DNA from: Mediterraneibacter faecis JCM 15917
GTDB taxonomy: Bacteria > Bacillota > Clostridia > Lachnospirales > Lachnospiraceae
Assembly: GCA_001312505.1 (NCBI GenBank)
Contig: BBDW01000003.1
Coordinates: 186,001-250,000, forward strand
Direction: 5' to 3'
DNA length: 64,000 nucleotides
Below are positions 47,034 to 58,104 of this stretch, in pieces; the stretch's first letter is position 1; each line of letters starts with the position of its first letter. The notes under the pieces are model-generated. The model ran no database searches and was not told the DNA's origin. It was given only the letters and a program-made list of their open reading frames with translations. The position numbers were made by a program, and so were the translations under genes.

Positions 47034-47712
47034 ATGCAGAAAATATTATTACTGGAGGATGACTTGAATCTAAATCGGGGGAATTGCCCTGTTACTTTCA
47101 CGGGAAGGGTATGAGGTTCGTCAGGTTTATACAATAAAGGAAGCAAAAGAAGCATTTCAAAAAGGAGATTATGCTCTTGTTATCAGCGATATTACATTGC
47201 CGGATGGTACAGGACTGGATTTTGGAAGGATGGTACGTGCAGGTGGAGATACATATCTTATCTATCTTACGGCTTTGGATCAGGAAATAGATATTGTAAA
47301 TGGTTATGATACAGGGGCAGATGATTATATTACCAAACCATTTTCACTGATGGCTTTGGTGTCGAAGGTGAACGCATTGATGAGACGGCTTTCTAAGGTA
47401 CAGGCACAGATTATGTCTTCCGGAGAGATTACGGTGCATATGAAAACGATGCAGGTGTATAAAGGGGGGGATGAACCAGTTACTTTAAGTAAGAAAGAAT
47501 TCTCTCTGTTGCTGTATCTCTGGGAGAATGCAGGACAGATTGTTTCAAAAGAAAGTATCCTGGAGCATGTATGGGATATAGACGGTCAATTTGTCGATGA
47601 TAATACGGTTACTGTCAATATAAGCAGACTGAAGAATAAACTTGGAACAGAAGAGATAGCGAATGTGAGAGGACTGGGATATATATGGACCGGAAAGGTA
47701 AACAAAAATTAA
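47034..47712 (+). CDS. OmpR-family response regulator (BceR type), frameshifted
   Basis: The ATG at 47034 (MQKILLLEDDLNLNRG) follows GAGGTGGAG. The frame breaks at the five-G run near 47079, which should be four (NRGIALLLSREGYEV). Phospho-acceptor Asp in LVISDITLPDGTG, Lys in DDYITKPF, and winged helix with SKESILEHVWD, TVTVNISRLKNKL. About 225 aa. It overlaps the kinase start by 28 bases. It likely controls the ABC genes downstream through the dyad at 48959. Confidence 0.88.
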
Positions 47713-48949
47713 AACGGTATTTTATCGTATATGTAATCTTTGCAGTATTTTTTACAGTAGGAATGTATCTGATAACAAAGTATGAGGAAAATGCGAAAGC
47801 AACGCAGATAGCACTGCTCCTTGCAGAACATCCTGAACTGGAAGGGGGGGAAATAGTTGCAATCTGGGAAAAGTCAGGAACAGTAGATTTTATAAGAGAC
47901 CGGGACGATCAGAAGATAGAAAGAGTCGTACAGATGCTGGAAGAAACTTATGGTTATCACTCAGGGAGTGGATCTTCAGATGTGGTTATAAGGATTATCT
48001 GGGGGGGAATTGGATTACTAGTGGGAGTCATAGTATGTAGCCTGTTCTTGTACCTGGACCGAAGAAAAAACTGGAGCAGATACGGTGATGAGGAACAATT
48101 ACAGCAATTATATGAATGTCTGCAGGAATTCAGAAAAGGAAAATTCCAAACATATCCTGAAGAAACATCAGAATCGGAACAATGGTTAAAGGTGTGGGAA
48201 TCTGTAAAGGAGCTGGGGGGCAATATTTCGAAGATTTGAAGGAACGTCTGGAGCAGGAAGAAAATGGTACGAAGAGTCTGATTACAGATATTTCCCATCA
48301 GTTGAAGACTCCGCTTGCATCACTCCGGATGAGTCATGAGCTGGTGGCAGAAAATCGGGTTACAGGAGAAGAACAGAGGGAGTTTCTGGAGCAGGAATCA
48401 CAGGAACTTACCAAACTGGAACAGCTCTTGAATGAACTGGTAAATCTTTCAAGGCTGGAAACACATATGATCCAGATACATTCGCTTCATGAAAGCCTGA
48501 AGAAAACGCTAACAGAGGCTGTCAGTCAGATTTATATGAAGGCAAGAGGAAAAGATATTTCCATTCAGGTGGAGATGGATGATGATATAGTTGTGAACCA
48601 TGATTCAAAATGGACGGTAGAAGCATTAACGAATATCCTTGAGAATGCAGTCAAATATTCACCGGAACATACAACGATTACAGTGAGGACGCAGGAGCTA
48701 GCAAGCAATGTGCTTATTGAAGTAGAAGATGAAGGAATGGGCATTCCTGCGGAGGAACTGCATAAGATCTATCAGAGATTTTACCGGGGGGGAAGGAAAG
48801 CAAAGGAACAGGTAAAAGACGGAGCGGGTGTCGGTCTGTATCTTGCCAGAAAGATCATAGAAGAACAGGGGGGGACAATAGCAGCCAAAAGAAAGGCTGA
48901 GAAAGGTATGATATTTAAAGTGACACTGCCGCTCATAATAGGAGAATAG
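47685..48949 (+). CDS. Sensor histidine kinase, frameshifted
   Basis: Two membrane helices (~11-27 and ~105-125) enclose an external loop of about 75 aa. H box ISHQLKTPLASLRMS, N box LTNILENAVKYS, G boxes EDEGMGIP and GAGVGLYLARKI. A six-G run near 48216 replaces four and splits the gene before QYFEDLKERLEQEE. About 420 aa. Partner of the regulator at 47034. Other G runs add Gly residues only (LEGGEIV, EQGGTI). Confidence 0.88.
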
Positions 48950-48958
48950 TCGGAACCC

Positions 48959-49014
48959 TTACAAAACTGTTATGGTTGTTGTAAGGTTTTGTAATGCAGG
49001 AATGTTATAGTAGG
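48959..49014 (+). promoter_or_regulatory. Regulated promoter of the Bce-type transporter
   Basis: TTACAAAAC and GTTTTGTAA form an inverted repeat at 48959-48994, and TATAGT near 49009 is a good -10 box. This matches how Bce-type regulators bind upstream of their ABC genes. Confidence 0.6.
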
Positions 49015-49044
49015 GGTATGAAATGGAAAGGGGGACTTGAAGAT

Positions 49045-49714
49045 ATGAGTAGTATTTTAAAAGTAGAAGATCTAGTAAAGTATTATGGAGAAGGCGAGAA
49101 TCAGGTGAGAGCCGTGGATCATACAAGTTTACAGATAGAGAGAGGCAAGTTTACAGCTATCGTAGGACGTTCCGGCTCCGGAAAATCTACACTTCTGCAT
49201 CTGATTGGAGGGCTTGACAGACCGGATTCCGGCAAAGTATGGATTGATGGAACCGATATCTATTCTCGAAAAGATGATAAACTGGCACAGTTTCGAAGAA
49301 AGAAGATAGGATTTATCTTTCAGGATTTTAATCTGATTCCATCGCTGAATGTGTGGGAGAATATCGTTCTTCCGCTGGGACTTGATAATCGCAAGGTAAA
49401 GCCGCGGGAAGTGGAAGATATTCTCAAAAAAATCGGACTGCAGGATAAGAAAGATGCGATGCCGTCTGCTTTGTCTGGTGGACAGAAACAGAGAACTGCG
49501 ATAGCCAGGGCATTGGTGACAAGACCGGCGATAATTTTGGCGGATGAGCGACGGGAAACCTTGATTCCCAGACTGAGCTAGAGGTTATGAGCCTATTGAA
49601 AAGCTGCGTGTCGGATTTCGGGCAGACGCTTATCATGATTACCCATGATGAAACGATTGCCAGATGGCGGATGAAATGATTATCATTGAAGATGGCAAGG
49701 CGGTGAGAAGATAA
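49045..49714 (+). CDS. ABC transporter ATP-binding protein (BceA/MacB type), frameshifted near the end
   Basis: The ATG at 49045 (MSSILKVEDLVKYYGEGEN) follows AAAGGGGGA. Walker A GRSGSGKST, Q-loop FIFQDFNLIPS, signature LSGGQKQRTAIARAL, Walker B IILADE. One base is lost at about 49549 (DEPTGNLDSQTELE expected) and about two at 49661, before MADEMIIIEDGKAVRR. The repaired gene ends TAA 49714, overlapping the next ATG. About 224 aa. With the permease it protects against peptide antibiotics. Confidence 0.85.
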
Positions 49715-52190
49715 TGAAGATGACGACCAGAGTTGCATATTGCAATATGCGGCATTATAAGAGCAAAAACATACTGATTGGAATTGCCATTATCCTGACA
49801 ACATTACTGCTGTTCGTAATCCCATCAATCGGAAAAGATATGGTGGAAGTGAACTTTGCGGTAATCAATAAGATTTATCCAACATGGCATGCCCTTTATC
49901 GGAACGTGGACGAGAGTACAGTTATGAAACTGGCGGCACATCATGATGTGAAAACTTACGGACTCCGCAGCGATGCGGGGGGGTACATGAATCTGGAAGA
50001 TGCGACGGTTTCCATGATGTATATGGACAGAACAGGGATGGAACTTTATAAAGTGAAGCTGAAAGAGGGGGGGCAACTTCCGCAGAAAGAAAATGATATT
50101 GTGGTTTCAAAAGGAATACTGGAAGCATTAGGACAGAATGGGAAAATCGGTGACACTATCACAGTACCTTATCAGATTCTGAAAGATGACGGACTGGATT
50201 ATACGAAGGAGAAAGACTTTCGAATCTGTGGTTTTTTAGCAGATAATGAGAGCAGCAAAGAACAAAAACAATATACATCATTGGTTTCAGAGGCCTTTCT
50301 GAAAGCGGAGATACCGGTAGAACAGGTGAAATATCGGTTTTTACTTCAGGTGAATGGACAGAAAGGAAATACGACTGCAGATTATACAGAGACGATACAG
50401 AATATTGCCAGACAGTTCGGGATTTCCGAGGATGACATGAATATTAATAAAGAGTATCTTGCAGCAAATTATGTGGATCCGGCTACAATTCCGGTGATTG
50501 TAGGAATCATGCTTATTGTTGTATTGGCGGGCATTATCACAATTTATAGTGTTTATTATGTATCTATGAACCAGAGGGTTCGGGAATTTGGAAAGTTAAA
50601 GGCAATCGGGGCTACGAAACGGCAGCTTAGACAAATCGTACTAAGAGAGGGAATGGGAGTGGCGTTGTTTGCCATTCCGATAGGACTTTTGATCGGAACA
50701 GTTGCTGTGAAAGTTGTACTTCTCCAGTTTGTAGAACATGCAAAGGATTCAAACGTACTTATAACAGAGGCATACAAGGTTGTAGCTAAAGGAGAAGTCC
50801 AACTTTATTATTGGTGGATTTATCTGTTGGCAATTGCAGTGACTCTGTGTACAGTGTATCTGTCACTGATGAAGCTATGCGTATGGCGGCGAAGGTATCA
50901 GAAATAGAAGCTATGCGTTACCAGGGAGGCAGTAAGCGACAGAAAAGCAGCAGGAAGGGATATCAATTTCTGAATATCGGACGACTGACCAAGAGAAATC
51001 TTGCAGAGAATAAAAAGAAGAGTACTATCACGATTGTATCTATGGCCGTTACCGGAATATTTGTCATGATGGTAGCAACGGTGCTGTCTTGTGCAAATCC
51101 GATGGAAAGTGCAAAGAGTTCGATTGTGGGGGGGCAATATGAGATTTCTCCAATTGTGGAATCCGGGAATAAAGAGCATCCTGAATATGAATGGGCGGAG
51201 GTTCAAAAGAATAATCCATTAAATGAAGGACTAAAGCAGCAGATAGAGGAGCTTGACGGTGTTGAGCGGGTAGATGTGTTTACCGCGTTGAAGGTATCAG
51301 GAGGACCTTTTGAAGAAAAAATTGGAACCGAATTTATCAATGGAGTGCCGGAAGAATACGCAGAAGAGCTGAAAAAAGGAATCACTGAAGGCAATGTCAC
51401 ATACGAGGAATTGAAATCCGGGGGGGATAAAGTGATTCTGGACCGCGCGCTACTTCACTGGTATCCAGATATTAAAGTGGGAGATAAGCTGAAACTCAAT
51501 ATTCATGATGGAGATAATACCTTTCAAAAAGAGATTGAAGTGGCAGCAATTGGTGAATATGGAACAGGTCTGACAAACTATAACTGTCTTATCATGGCAA
51601 AAGAAGGGGGGGCAGAGAAACTTACCATAAATAATTCTTCCAGCTATTTTCAGGTGATTGCAGATAAGGATTATGATGAGGCACTGGAAGCATCTCTACA
51701 GGCTATTGTGGATGGATCAGGCAGACTGCAGATGCGTACCTGGAAGAATGAGTACGATACATGGGAAAATGCCATACAGATGACTAGAGGTGCATGTTAT
51801 GCATTTATCATCATTCTGGCAGCAATCAGCATTATGAACTTGATTAACACAATGATCAATAGTGTCCATGTGCGAAAAAAGGAGCTTGGCATGATGCAGG
51901 CAATCGGAATGTCGGACCGTCAGTTGATGAAGATGCTCCAGTTGGAAGGTATATTCTATACAGTAGGCACTCTTATTATCAGTATCGGAGTGGGAAGTCT
52001 TGCAGGATATCCGTTGTTTTTATATGCAAAGCGTACAGGAATGTTTGATATCAGCACATACCATTATCCGGTAACAGCAGCTATTATTATAATTTTAACA
52101 TTGTTTGTGATACAGATGTTATTGGCAATATTCATTGCAAAGTCAGTAAGGAAAGATTCATTGATAGAGAGAATTCGTTTCAGTGAGTAA
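49714..52190 (+). CDS. FtsX-like ABC permease (BceB/MacB-like), one frameshift
   Basis: It starts MKMTTRVAYCNMRHYKSKN with the first span at residues 20-40, then an external domain of about 200 aa, three spans (IPVIVGIMLIVVLAGIITIY; GVALFAIPIGLLIG; YLLAIAVTLCTVYLSL), a second half with another span near 105 residues later, a second external domain, and three final spans. One base is missing near 50880, before MRMAAKVSEIEAMRY. Rebuilt length about 825 aa. Two FtsX halves fit the macrolide/bacitracin-type exporters. Long G runs add Gly (DAGGYMN, EGGQLP, VGGQYE). Confidence 0.85.
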
Positions 52191-52243
52191 GAATATAAAT
52201 TTCTGATGTTTAATGCAGATACTAATCAATGTCATAATAAAAA

Positions 52244-52271
52244 GGGGGGACTTGATTTCTCAAATCCCCCC
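52244..52271 (+). terminator. Terminator after the permease
   Basis: GGGG plus GATTT pairs with AAATCCCC around a TCTC-type loop. G and C runs make the stem length uncertain. Confidence 0.55.
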
Positions 52272-52351
52272 AGTGTATAATGAACTCAAGAAAGGTATTC
52301 AGATGCAAAATCTGATGCCTCAGTTAAATTTTATATTCTATGTATAAGTCA

Positions 52352-52386
52352 TAGCATCCAAAACTTTCCTAGGGTCGTGGATGCTA
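52352..52386 (+). terminator. Terminator overlapping the toxin stop codon
   Basis: TAGCATCC pairs with GGATGCTA; on the plus strand TTTCTT follows. It could end a plus-strand antisense RNA covering the toxin gene end and also shape the toxin mRNA 3' end. Confidence 0.5.
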
Positions 52387-52464
52387 TTTCTTATTATGTC
52401 GATCTATATAAGTCAAAGCCGCAAAAATTACCAATAGTAAAGTCAATACTTCCATTGTATTCAT
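52384..52464 (-). CDS. Holin-like type I toxin peptide (26 aa)
   Basis: The ATG at 52464 has GGAGG nine bases upstream. The peptide is MNTMEVLTLLLVIFAALTY plus a charged end IDRHNKK: one hydrophobic helix and a basic tail, as in the TxpA/BsrG and putative holin-like toxins. A terminator hairpin overlaps its stop. Such toxins are kept silent by an antisense RNA. The toxin is isolated between convergent transcripts of the permease and the S1-domain gene. It probably stabilises the element. Confidence 0.65.
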   Translation of the reverse strand: MNTMEVLTLLLVIFAALTYIDRHNKK

Positions 52465-52685
52465 GGGCATCACCCTCCTTGGATACTAGAGGGCAAAATC
52501 GAAATGCATCCGTCTTTCCGGTTCAGTAATACCGAATCAGTATAACACGTTACCGTTTTCAGTACAATAAGGTAATGGTCTGAAAAATACTTTATTCTGT
52601 CACCTTATGTAGCTGTATCGTGAGTATTTGCTGGACTAATTGGTGCTGTATATGAAAAAAGCTATTTAAAAATAAGGTGGAAGCC
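52465..52685. other. Intergenic region beside the toxin
   Basis: No further gene seen. It should contain the toxin promoter on the minus strand (TTATACTG-type sequence near 52535 read backwards) and possibly the antisense RNA promoter. The stretch near 52660-52685 leads to the stop of the S1-domain gene. Confidence 0.4.
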
Positions 52686-53612
52686 TTATATGGTCTGCTT
52701 GATGATGCGGGTGATGATGCCGAGGGCAACATTACGCTCTTCATCAATATGCGTCACCACAAAGGATACCTGATCCTTTTTCCCGACTGTCCGGCTGTCA
52801 TAGCAGGAGTGGGCAATGGCATTGACACCGATGGAGAGCCGGACAAAGACGGTGCCTTTATGGATGTCTTCCACAGTTCCGGCGTATTTTCCCTGAATCT
52901 TACATTTTTTCATGTTTTCCTTGCTGGTGTTGCCTTCCACACTTTTGACATCTGCGTGGACAATGACCTGCTCCGGTGAGTCTGCCCGCACATCCAGGAT
53001 GCGTACCAGGATGTGATCGCCTACCTGGAAGCGTTCTCTGGCATCACCCATCCAGTCGAAGGACAGGTCTCTGGCAAGAATGGAGGTTTCCACACCGAAA
53101 ATTTCTGCCCGGACTACCTTTTCCGCAACAGCAATGACTCTTGCCTGCACGATACGGTCTTCATAAACTTTCGGCATTCCGGAAGCATCTTTATCCAGAT
53201 AGAAGATCTGGCGTTTCTTCAGCATCGCTTCTTTCCGGCTGGCGACAATGCTGCGTGTCTTCGGATCTAATCCCTTAATCAGAAAATCAATCTCACATCC
53301 AAGCATATTGTTGAGGATTTTGTTCTGCCGCAGAGCAAGCTCCCCATAATCGTGTGCTTCATCCTGCATGAGATGGATCATCATCTCAGTTACTGGGATG
53401 ACAGTACGGAAATCCTTGTAGTAAACCACGGCAATGAGGCTGCCGTTTTCTGTTTTCTCGATACCGCCAAGCATTCCGGTTAAGATCCGGCGGGTACGGT
53501 AGGCATTCTGGATCTCATGCCAGGTAAGGTCTGAAATGGACTGGGCTGTTTCCAGCTTCGCATCGGAATCCAGAGTTAAAATAGGTGTGTTGGTTGTTTC
53601 GTTTGGCATCAT
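52686..53612 (-). CDS. S1-type RNA-binding domain protein
   Basis: ATG 53612 with AAAGGAGA upstream. The middle and end hold two S1-like OB segments: ARVIAVAEKVVRAEIFGVET with FQVGDHILVRILDV, and KYAGTVEDIHKGTVFVRLSIG with GKKDQVSFVVTHIDEE. About 309 aa. The N-terminal ~120 residues are unique (WHEIQNAYRTRRILTGMLGG). Proteins of this kind occur in large Firmicutes ICEs, possibly helping element RNA or translation. No frame break. Confidence 0.75.
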   Translation of the reverse strand: MMPNETTNTPILTLDSDAKLETAQSISDLTWHEIQNAYRTRRILTGMLGGIEKTENGSLIAVVYYKDFRTVIPVTEMMIHLMQDEAHDYGELALRQNKILNNMLGCEIDFLIKGLDPKTRSIVASRKEAMLKKRQIFYLDKDASGMPKVYEDRIVQARVIAVAEKVVRAEIFGVETSILARDLSFDWMGDARERFQVGDHILVRILDVRADSPEQVIVHADVKSVEGNTSKENMKKCKIQGKYAGTVEDIHKGTVFVRLSIGVNAIAHSCYDSRTVGKKDQVSFVVTHIDEERNVALGIITRIIKQTI

Positions 53613-53628
53613 AGTGTCTCCTTTCAAA

Positions 53629-55616
53629 TTATGACATGATAGAATCTTTATCTAAAGGAACCATGTCTGTGTGATCCGAATAGTTATCTGCTGAGAAGTC
53701 ATCCGGGAAATCGTGATAGCCAGGTTCCTGATAAACGCTTTGCTGGTCAAAGTGCGGTTCAGCTTTTTTCTTTTTCTGCTTTCCATAAGAAGCGGTTTTT
53801 TTCGGGTGGGAAGCAGGAATAGTTGGAGTGTACGTATATTCTTCACTACATGCTCCTTTTCTCCATTCCGGAATATGTTCGGAAGCCTTCCGGGGAATGA
53901 GTTTTTGGGCATCCGGGTGCAGGGTGTAATCGTATTTTTCTACCTGCAGTACCTTCTGACCACGCAGGATAATCAGTGCAGTATCCAGCGGGAGCCGCAG
54001 GATCTCATCCGGAGTTAAGAGCTTTCGTTTCCCGATGGATCTGGTCTGGCGGTATTCCGGTGTATAATCGGATACCCTCCAGCTATTTAATTGTTTGGCT
54101 TCGCTGCTGACACCAACGGTCACATCACCGGAGCGGTTAGAGATAAATGTAGCAGTTACCTCATCCGTACAGCCTAAAAATAGCTGAGTGTCGCAGTTCC
54201 CGATGATTTCCTGCCATTGGTTTAAGGGATACCGGTTCTGCATCTGAGGCAGGTTTTGGAAAATGCAGGAAATACTGAGGTTTCGACTTCGGATCACGGA
54301 AATCTTTTTGTTGAGCGATAGGATTGCTCCCGTATTCGCCAGCTCATCAGCCAGGATATGTACCGGAACCGGCAGTTTTCCATCTTCCCATAGGTGTCTG
54401 CATAACGGACCAGTTTGATAAATACGAAGGTCATAAACAGGGAAGAAAGAAAATCAAAAGTGCTGTCTTGATCCGAAGTGATGCAGAAGTATGCACATTT
54501 TTCTTTTCCCGGCAGCGTCAGGTTGATCTCATCATAGGAAGTGATCTGGCGGATCAGCTTGTTCTGGAATACCTGAAGTCTGGAACCGAGTCCGATGATG
54601 ACGCCGGAACGTACCGTGTCACTTGCCTGCTTATAGATGCAGTAGGGGACTTTTGCCGGATGGGAGACCGGAAGCAGGTCAAAGAGGCTGTTCAGTTCTT
54701 TTTCCGAACTCATGGTCAGGAGTTTGTATACCTGTCCGATATTCTTTGCCTCCGGTGGGAATCCCTGATCCACATAGAGAATCAGAGCTTTTAATAAGTT
54801 CATCTCGGCATTGTCCCAGAAGTGATCGCCTTTGGCAGAACCGGTATTCTGGATGATGACATCAGCAAATACCTGTGCCATGGTTTCCTGTCCGCCAATT
54901 TCACCCAGACAATTCCAACTATCCGAGTTTTCCGGGTTTACAAGATTAAAGGATTTCACGATATATCCGGCATTCTCAAGGTAAGTGGCTGTACTTTCGT
55001 ACAATTCCGATTTTGGATCGGTGATGATGAGGCTTTCCCCCCCGCGGGCAACACACTGGAAGATCATGTTGCGTGCAAAGGCCCGGCTTTTCATGGAACC
55101 GCTGGCACCGTAAACGGCAATATTCCGGTTCATGCGGGTATCCTTCGGGAGACAAACGGCTTTTCCGTTCAGTTTTCCAAGAATGGTTCCCTTGTGTTTC
55201 TTGACATCATTCGTAAGCTCCAGTACCTGATGCATTTCCTCCAAAGTCATAAAACCGGAAGTCCCATAGGTTCCCTTTGTGGAATAATTCAGGTTCCGGC
55301 CCCCCCGGTCTGTTATTTCCCCCCCGTTTCGGTCAAATCCCATACGCATGAGAAGGAAGGTCAGGAGTCCAAAAGCTGCCAGACATAGAAAAATCCCATA
55401 CAGATTGTACGGGAAAGCAGTCAGGGCATCCAGACAGGCGAGCGGGTGCGGGGGGGAGGGGGGGATCTGCGGGGGGGCAGTTCCGTTTCCGGCAAAATTG
55501 CCGGCAGATTCCCAGGTCTGATAGTTGCGGATAAATTGAGCAACATAGCCTCCTGCATAGAGGGTGCAGAAGGTGATCGGAAGCATATAAATGAGCTTCC
55601 ACCATTTACGGTTCAT
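53629..55616 (-). CDS. VirD4/TraG-type coupling ATPase of ICE-A, one frameshift
   Basis: ATG 55616 (MNRKWWKLIYMLPITFC). Two membrane helices (~5-25, ~75-98), then Walker A-like YGASGSMKSRAF, DPKSELYESTATYLENAG, and FCITSDQDSTFDFLSSL. At about 54381 three Gs replace four, so the Walker B region (PVPVHILADELANTGAI) is in another frame. The rest continues from INVQL-like NLPQMQNRYPLNQW to the end at 53629 with a Lys/Pro-rich tail. About 660 aa. It delivers DNA to the transfer channel. The ribosome site is inside the G run before the start. Confidence 0.85.
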
Positions 55617-56721
55617 GTAAAAACCCCCCCCTTTTGAATTTGCAAAGGTCAATACTGGAGAAATGGATTGTGGCAGTTAAGTATTTTTTCAGGACCGGAA
55701 TCTGAAAATCGAAACAGATCAGGTTCCCGGATCTGCCGTATACATTTAAGCCGGTATTGAACCGGTTGATTCGCTGCATGTCAAAATCATAAGCAAGAAG
55801 GATGGGGGGGTTCCCGGAAGCATCCGTGGCATCATGTTCCAGTGGAATTGAATCGCTGCGGCAGCCCAGATCGGACAGCAGGAGGTTGTCCAGCTTTTCC
55901 ATGATCTCAGGGTGAACCAGCAGTTTTAAAAGCACTTCCCCTTCCGGAGTATTGGGAAGGTAATGGAAATGCTCGAAGGAGGTGTCCAGCATAAACAGGC
56001 TCTTTTTGTAGCCTCCGGTACTGGTAAACAGCCGGAAAGCCATTTCCATGTCGGTTCCGGTCATGATTGCCCGGATCTGTGGATGTCCGTTGTAAGGGTA
56101 GCCTTGCAGGTAATGCTGCAGGAAGGCGTTTAAGCGGACTTCCGTTCGATATTCCCATTTCAGGACTCCGTTTCCCGTGTTATAAAGGACATAGACACAT
56201 TGCGGTGCCATCAGGATGCCCATGCTGCGGGAGTTCCTAATCTTCGTGGTCTCCGGGCCCAATTCCTTAATTTCTCTGGAAGCGTAAAAAAGAGGAAGGC
56301 TTCGCATACCGATGGAACCAGCTTCGCGGTGATTACAGAAGATGTCAGGTTTTACATCCGGATAAAAGGGAATCCCGGCATGAAGGAGTGTCAGATACGT
56401 TTCGGCTTTCTGATGTAAGCGGATACGTCGGGATACTTCACTTCGGATGAGGTTCGTCTCGGTATTGCCGGTCAGATAGCACTGGAAGCGTAGCGGCGAG
56501 ACAGATAACAGCATCTCTTTCGCAGCTTTTGTAAGACGGTAGCCTCTGAGAGCATCCCGGTAGTGGGTACGGATGAGGTGTTCCGCCTTCAAATCCGTAA
56601 TGAGTTTTTCCGCATAGGAGGCACTTGGGATGAGTCTGTTTAGCTGGTCTGCGGGAAATTCCCCCCCGCACATCCCTATCATTTCCAGTAAGCGGTATTT
56701 CGTAGTGTCAGGTCTTATCAA
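55606..56721 (-). CDS. Winged-helix protein of the transfer operon, hypothetical
   Basis: TTG 56721 (MIRPDTTKYRLLEMIGMCGG) has GAGGTG at a proper distance. The N-terminal ~75 residues look like a winged helix (ADQLNRLIPSASYAEKLITD, GYRLTKAAKEML). The larger C-terminal part is mixed (FCNHREAGSIGMRSLPLFY, FDFQIPVLKKYL). 371 aa. It ends inside the coupling-ATPase start region. It recalls replication-relaxation or plasmid transfer regulators, but no family is certain. Confidence 0.6.
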   Translation of the reverse strand: MIRPDTTKYRLLEMIGMCGGEFPADQLNRLIPSASYAEKLITDLKAEHLIRTHYRDALRGYRLTKAAKEMLLSVSPLRFQCYLTGNTETNLIRSEVSRRIRLHQKAETYLTLLHAGIPFYPDVKPDIFCNHREAGSIGMRSLPLFYASREIKELGPETTKIRNSRSMGILMAPQCVYVLYNTGNGVLKWEYRTEVRLNAFLQHYLQGYPYNGHPQIRAIMTGTDMEMAFRLFTSTGGYKKSLFMLDTSFEHFHYLPNTPEGEVLLKLLVHPEIMEKLDNLLLSDLGCRSDSIPLEHDATDASGNPPILLAYDFDMQRINRFNTGLNVYGRSGNLICFDFQIPVLKKYLTATIHFSSIDLCKFKRGGFLHEP

Positions 56722-56830
56722 ATAAGCATCACCTCAATTCAGTTCTTACCCATGCAAGCCTATACTTGGGTAAATCTCCGGTGGTTTGGAGATAAAAAAA
56801 GCAAGAAAACAAAGTTCCCTGCGGTGGTTC

Positions 56831-57537
56831 TTACCGATGTCGGATTTCTGCCTGAGAAGTCAGGAGATTTTCCGACATGCTTTCGTGATGATTTTTCTGG
56901 TTCTGCAGCCATTTCGGAAAGTCAGCTTTTTCCATAACCGATACCAGTGTACAGTCCTTTAAGCCAAGCTGTGTCGTGTAGTAGGAATCACAGAAAAAGC
57001 CGCTGTCATCTGTCAGAACATAAGTACAAAGTGTATCCAGAATCTGTTTAAACTCCAGATTGTCATAATCCCGGATACGTCTTTGAGGAAGTTCCCTGTC
57101 ATATATTTGACTGAAACATATCACGCAGTCACGATAGAGGGGGCAGGGCATTTTGTTTTACATACTCCCGAAGCATATAATTAAGCGGTTCATGGAGAAA
57201 TGCAGTGTTTGTGTGGACTCTTCGTTTCGGAAGCAGTCCGGGAAGCGTAATGGTGAGAATCCCCCCCTGCTGTTCTGCAATCCGCATTCCCTGTGCATCT
57301 GCCGCTTTGGGAAGATAAGCTGCTTGATTTGGGGAGAGAGCCGGACAGACAAGGTTACGCATCTGGCAGGCAATCCGCTCCGCCCGAAGAGCAGCACTGA
57401 CGCTCAGTTCCTCAAAATTTTTATCATAATTCTGGATATCAGTGACCTTCAGAGCGTAAACGGTATTCGTCAGTTTTTGCAGCTCCCCCTTCCAGTTTTT
57501 CAAGCCGCTGGTAAATGGTTGGTGTATTTTGCGTCAT
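56831..57537 (-). CDS. DUF6100-like hypothetical protein, two frameshifts
   Basis: Start ATG 57537 (MTQNTPTIYQRLEKLEG), with a slip at the five-base run near 57487 before ELQKLTNTVYALKV, and another near 57135 (QNALPLYRDCVICF expected; five Cs for four). Heptad-like start, then LSVSAALRAERIACQMRNL and FLHEPLNYMLREYV. About 234 aa. It matches a family I recall as DUF6100, found only in ICEs; function unknown. Confidence 0.6.
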
Positions 57538-57543
57538 AATAAC

Positions 57544-58071
57544 CTACTTTCTCATGTAGTAACTGACAGCACCGGATTCATTTACAAGGCAGTAAGCGGC
57601 TACATCATCAATGGTGATTTTGGCAGCCTGGCTTTCGGATTCTAAGACAATCAGGCGTTTGGAACCATGTGATGGGATACTTTCCATCACATGATTGATC
57701 AGAGCCTCCTGTTCTTCACCGATATAGATGATTTCGTATTGTTCATCTTGCGAAAAGAAATTGAGCTTGATTGGAAATTCGCCACTGGTGTGGTATACAA
57801 CACCTTTCTTAAAATCCAGCAGTACCCAGAAGCATGTAATTATAGCATAGTCAGGATTCTCAGCAGACTGCTGGCTGTCACAAAGAAGGTCATGCTCTTT
57901 ATCGTAAATGATGCGCCCTTGTTTGATGAGGCTGGTAATCAATGACTTGATAGACTGCTCATGTCGGGAGAAAAGTTGTAAAACCTGGTCATACCTCAGA
58001 GTATGGTAAGTGGTAATGAACCGTAAGAGCTTGGCTCCCTCTCCTTGATAGATTTCGTTCCTTGTTTTCAT
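57544..58071 (-). CDS. DUF5697-like hypothetical protein
   Basis: ATG 58071 (MKTRNEIYQGEGAKLLRFI) is chosen because AGAAGGGAG precedes it; the frame is open further up through the operator region. The N-terminal winged-helix-like part is YHTLRYDQVLQLFSRHEQ, ITSLIKQGRIIYD; the C-terminal half recalls a restriction-like or sensor fold (YAIITCFWVLLDFKKG, EEQEALINHVMESI). About 175 aa, no break. Its promoter carries the TACGTAC palindromes. Confidence 0.65.
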   Translation of the reverse strand: MKTRNEIYQGEGAKLLRFITTYHTLRYDQVLQLFSRHEQSIKSLITSLIKQGRIIYDKEHDLLCDSQQSAENPDYAIITCFWVLLDFKKGVVYHTSGEFPIKLNFFSQDEQYEIIYIGEEQEALINHVMESIPSHGSKRLIVLESESQAAKITIDDVAAYCLVNESGAVSYYMRK

Positions 58072-58104
58072 GATTGACTCCCTTCTATATATAATAGGAA
58101 ACTT

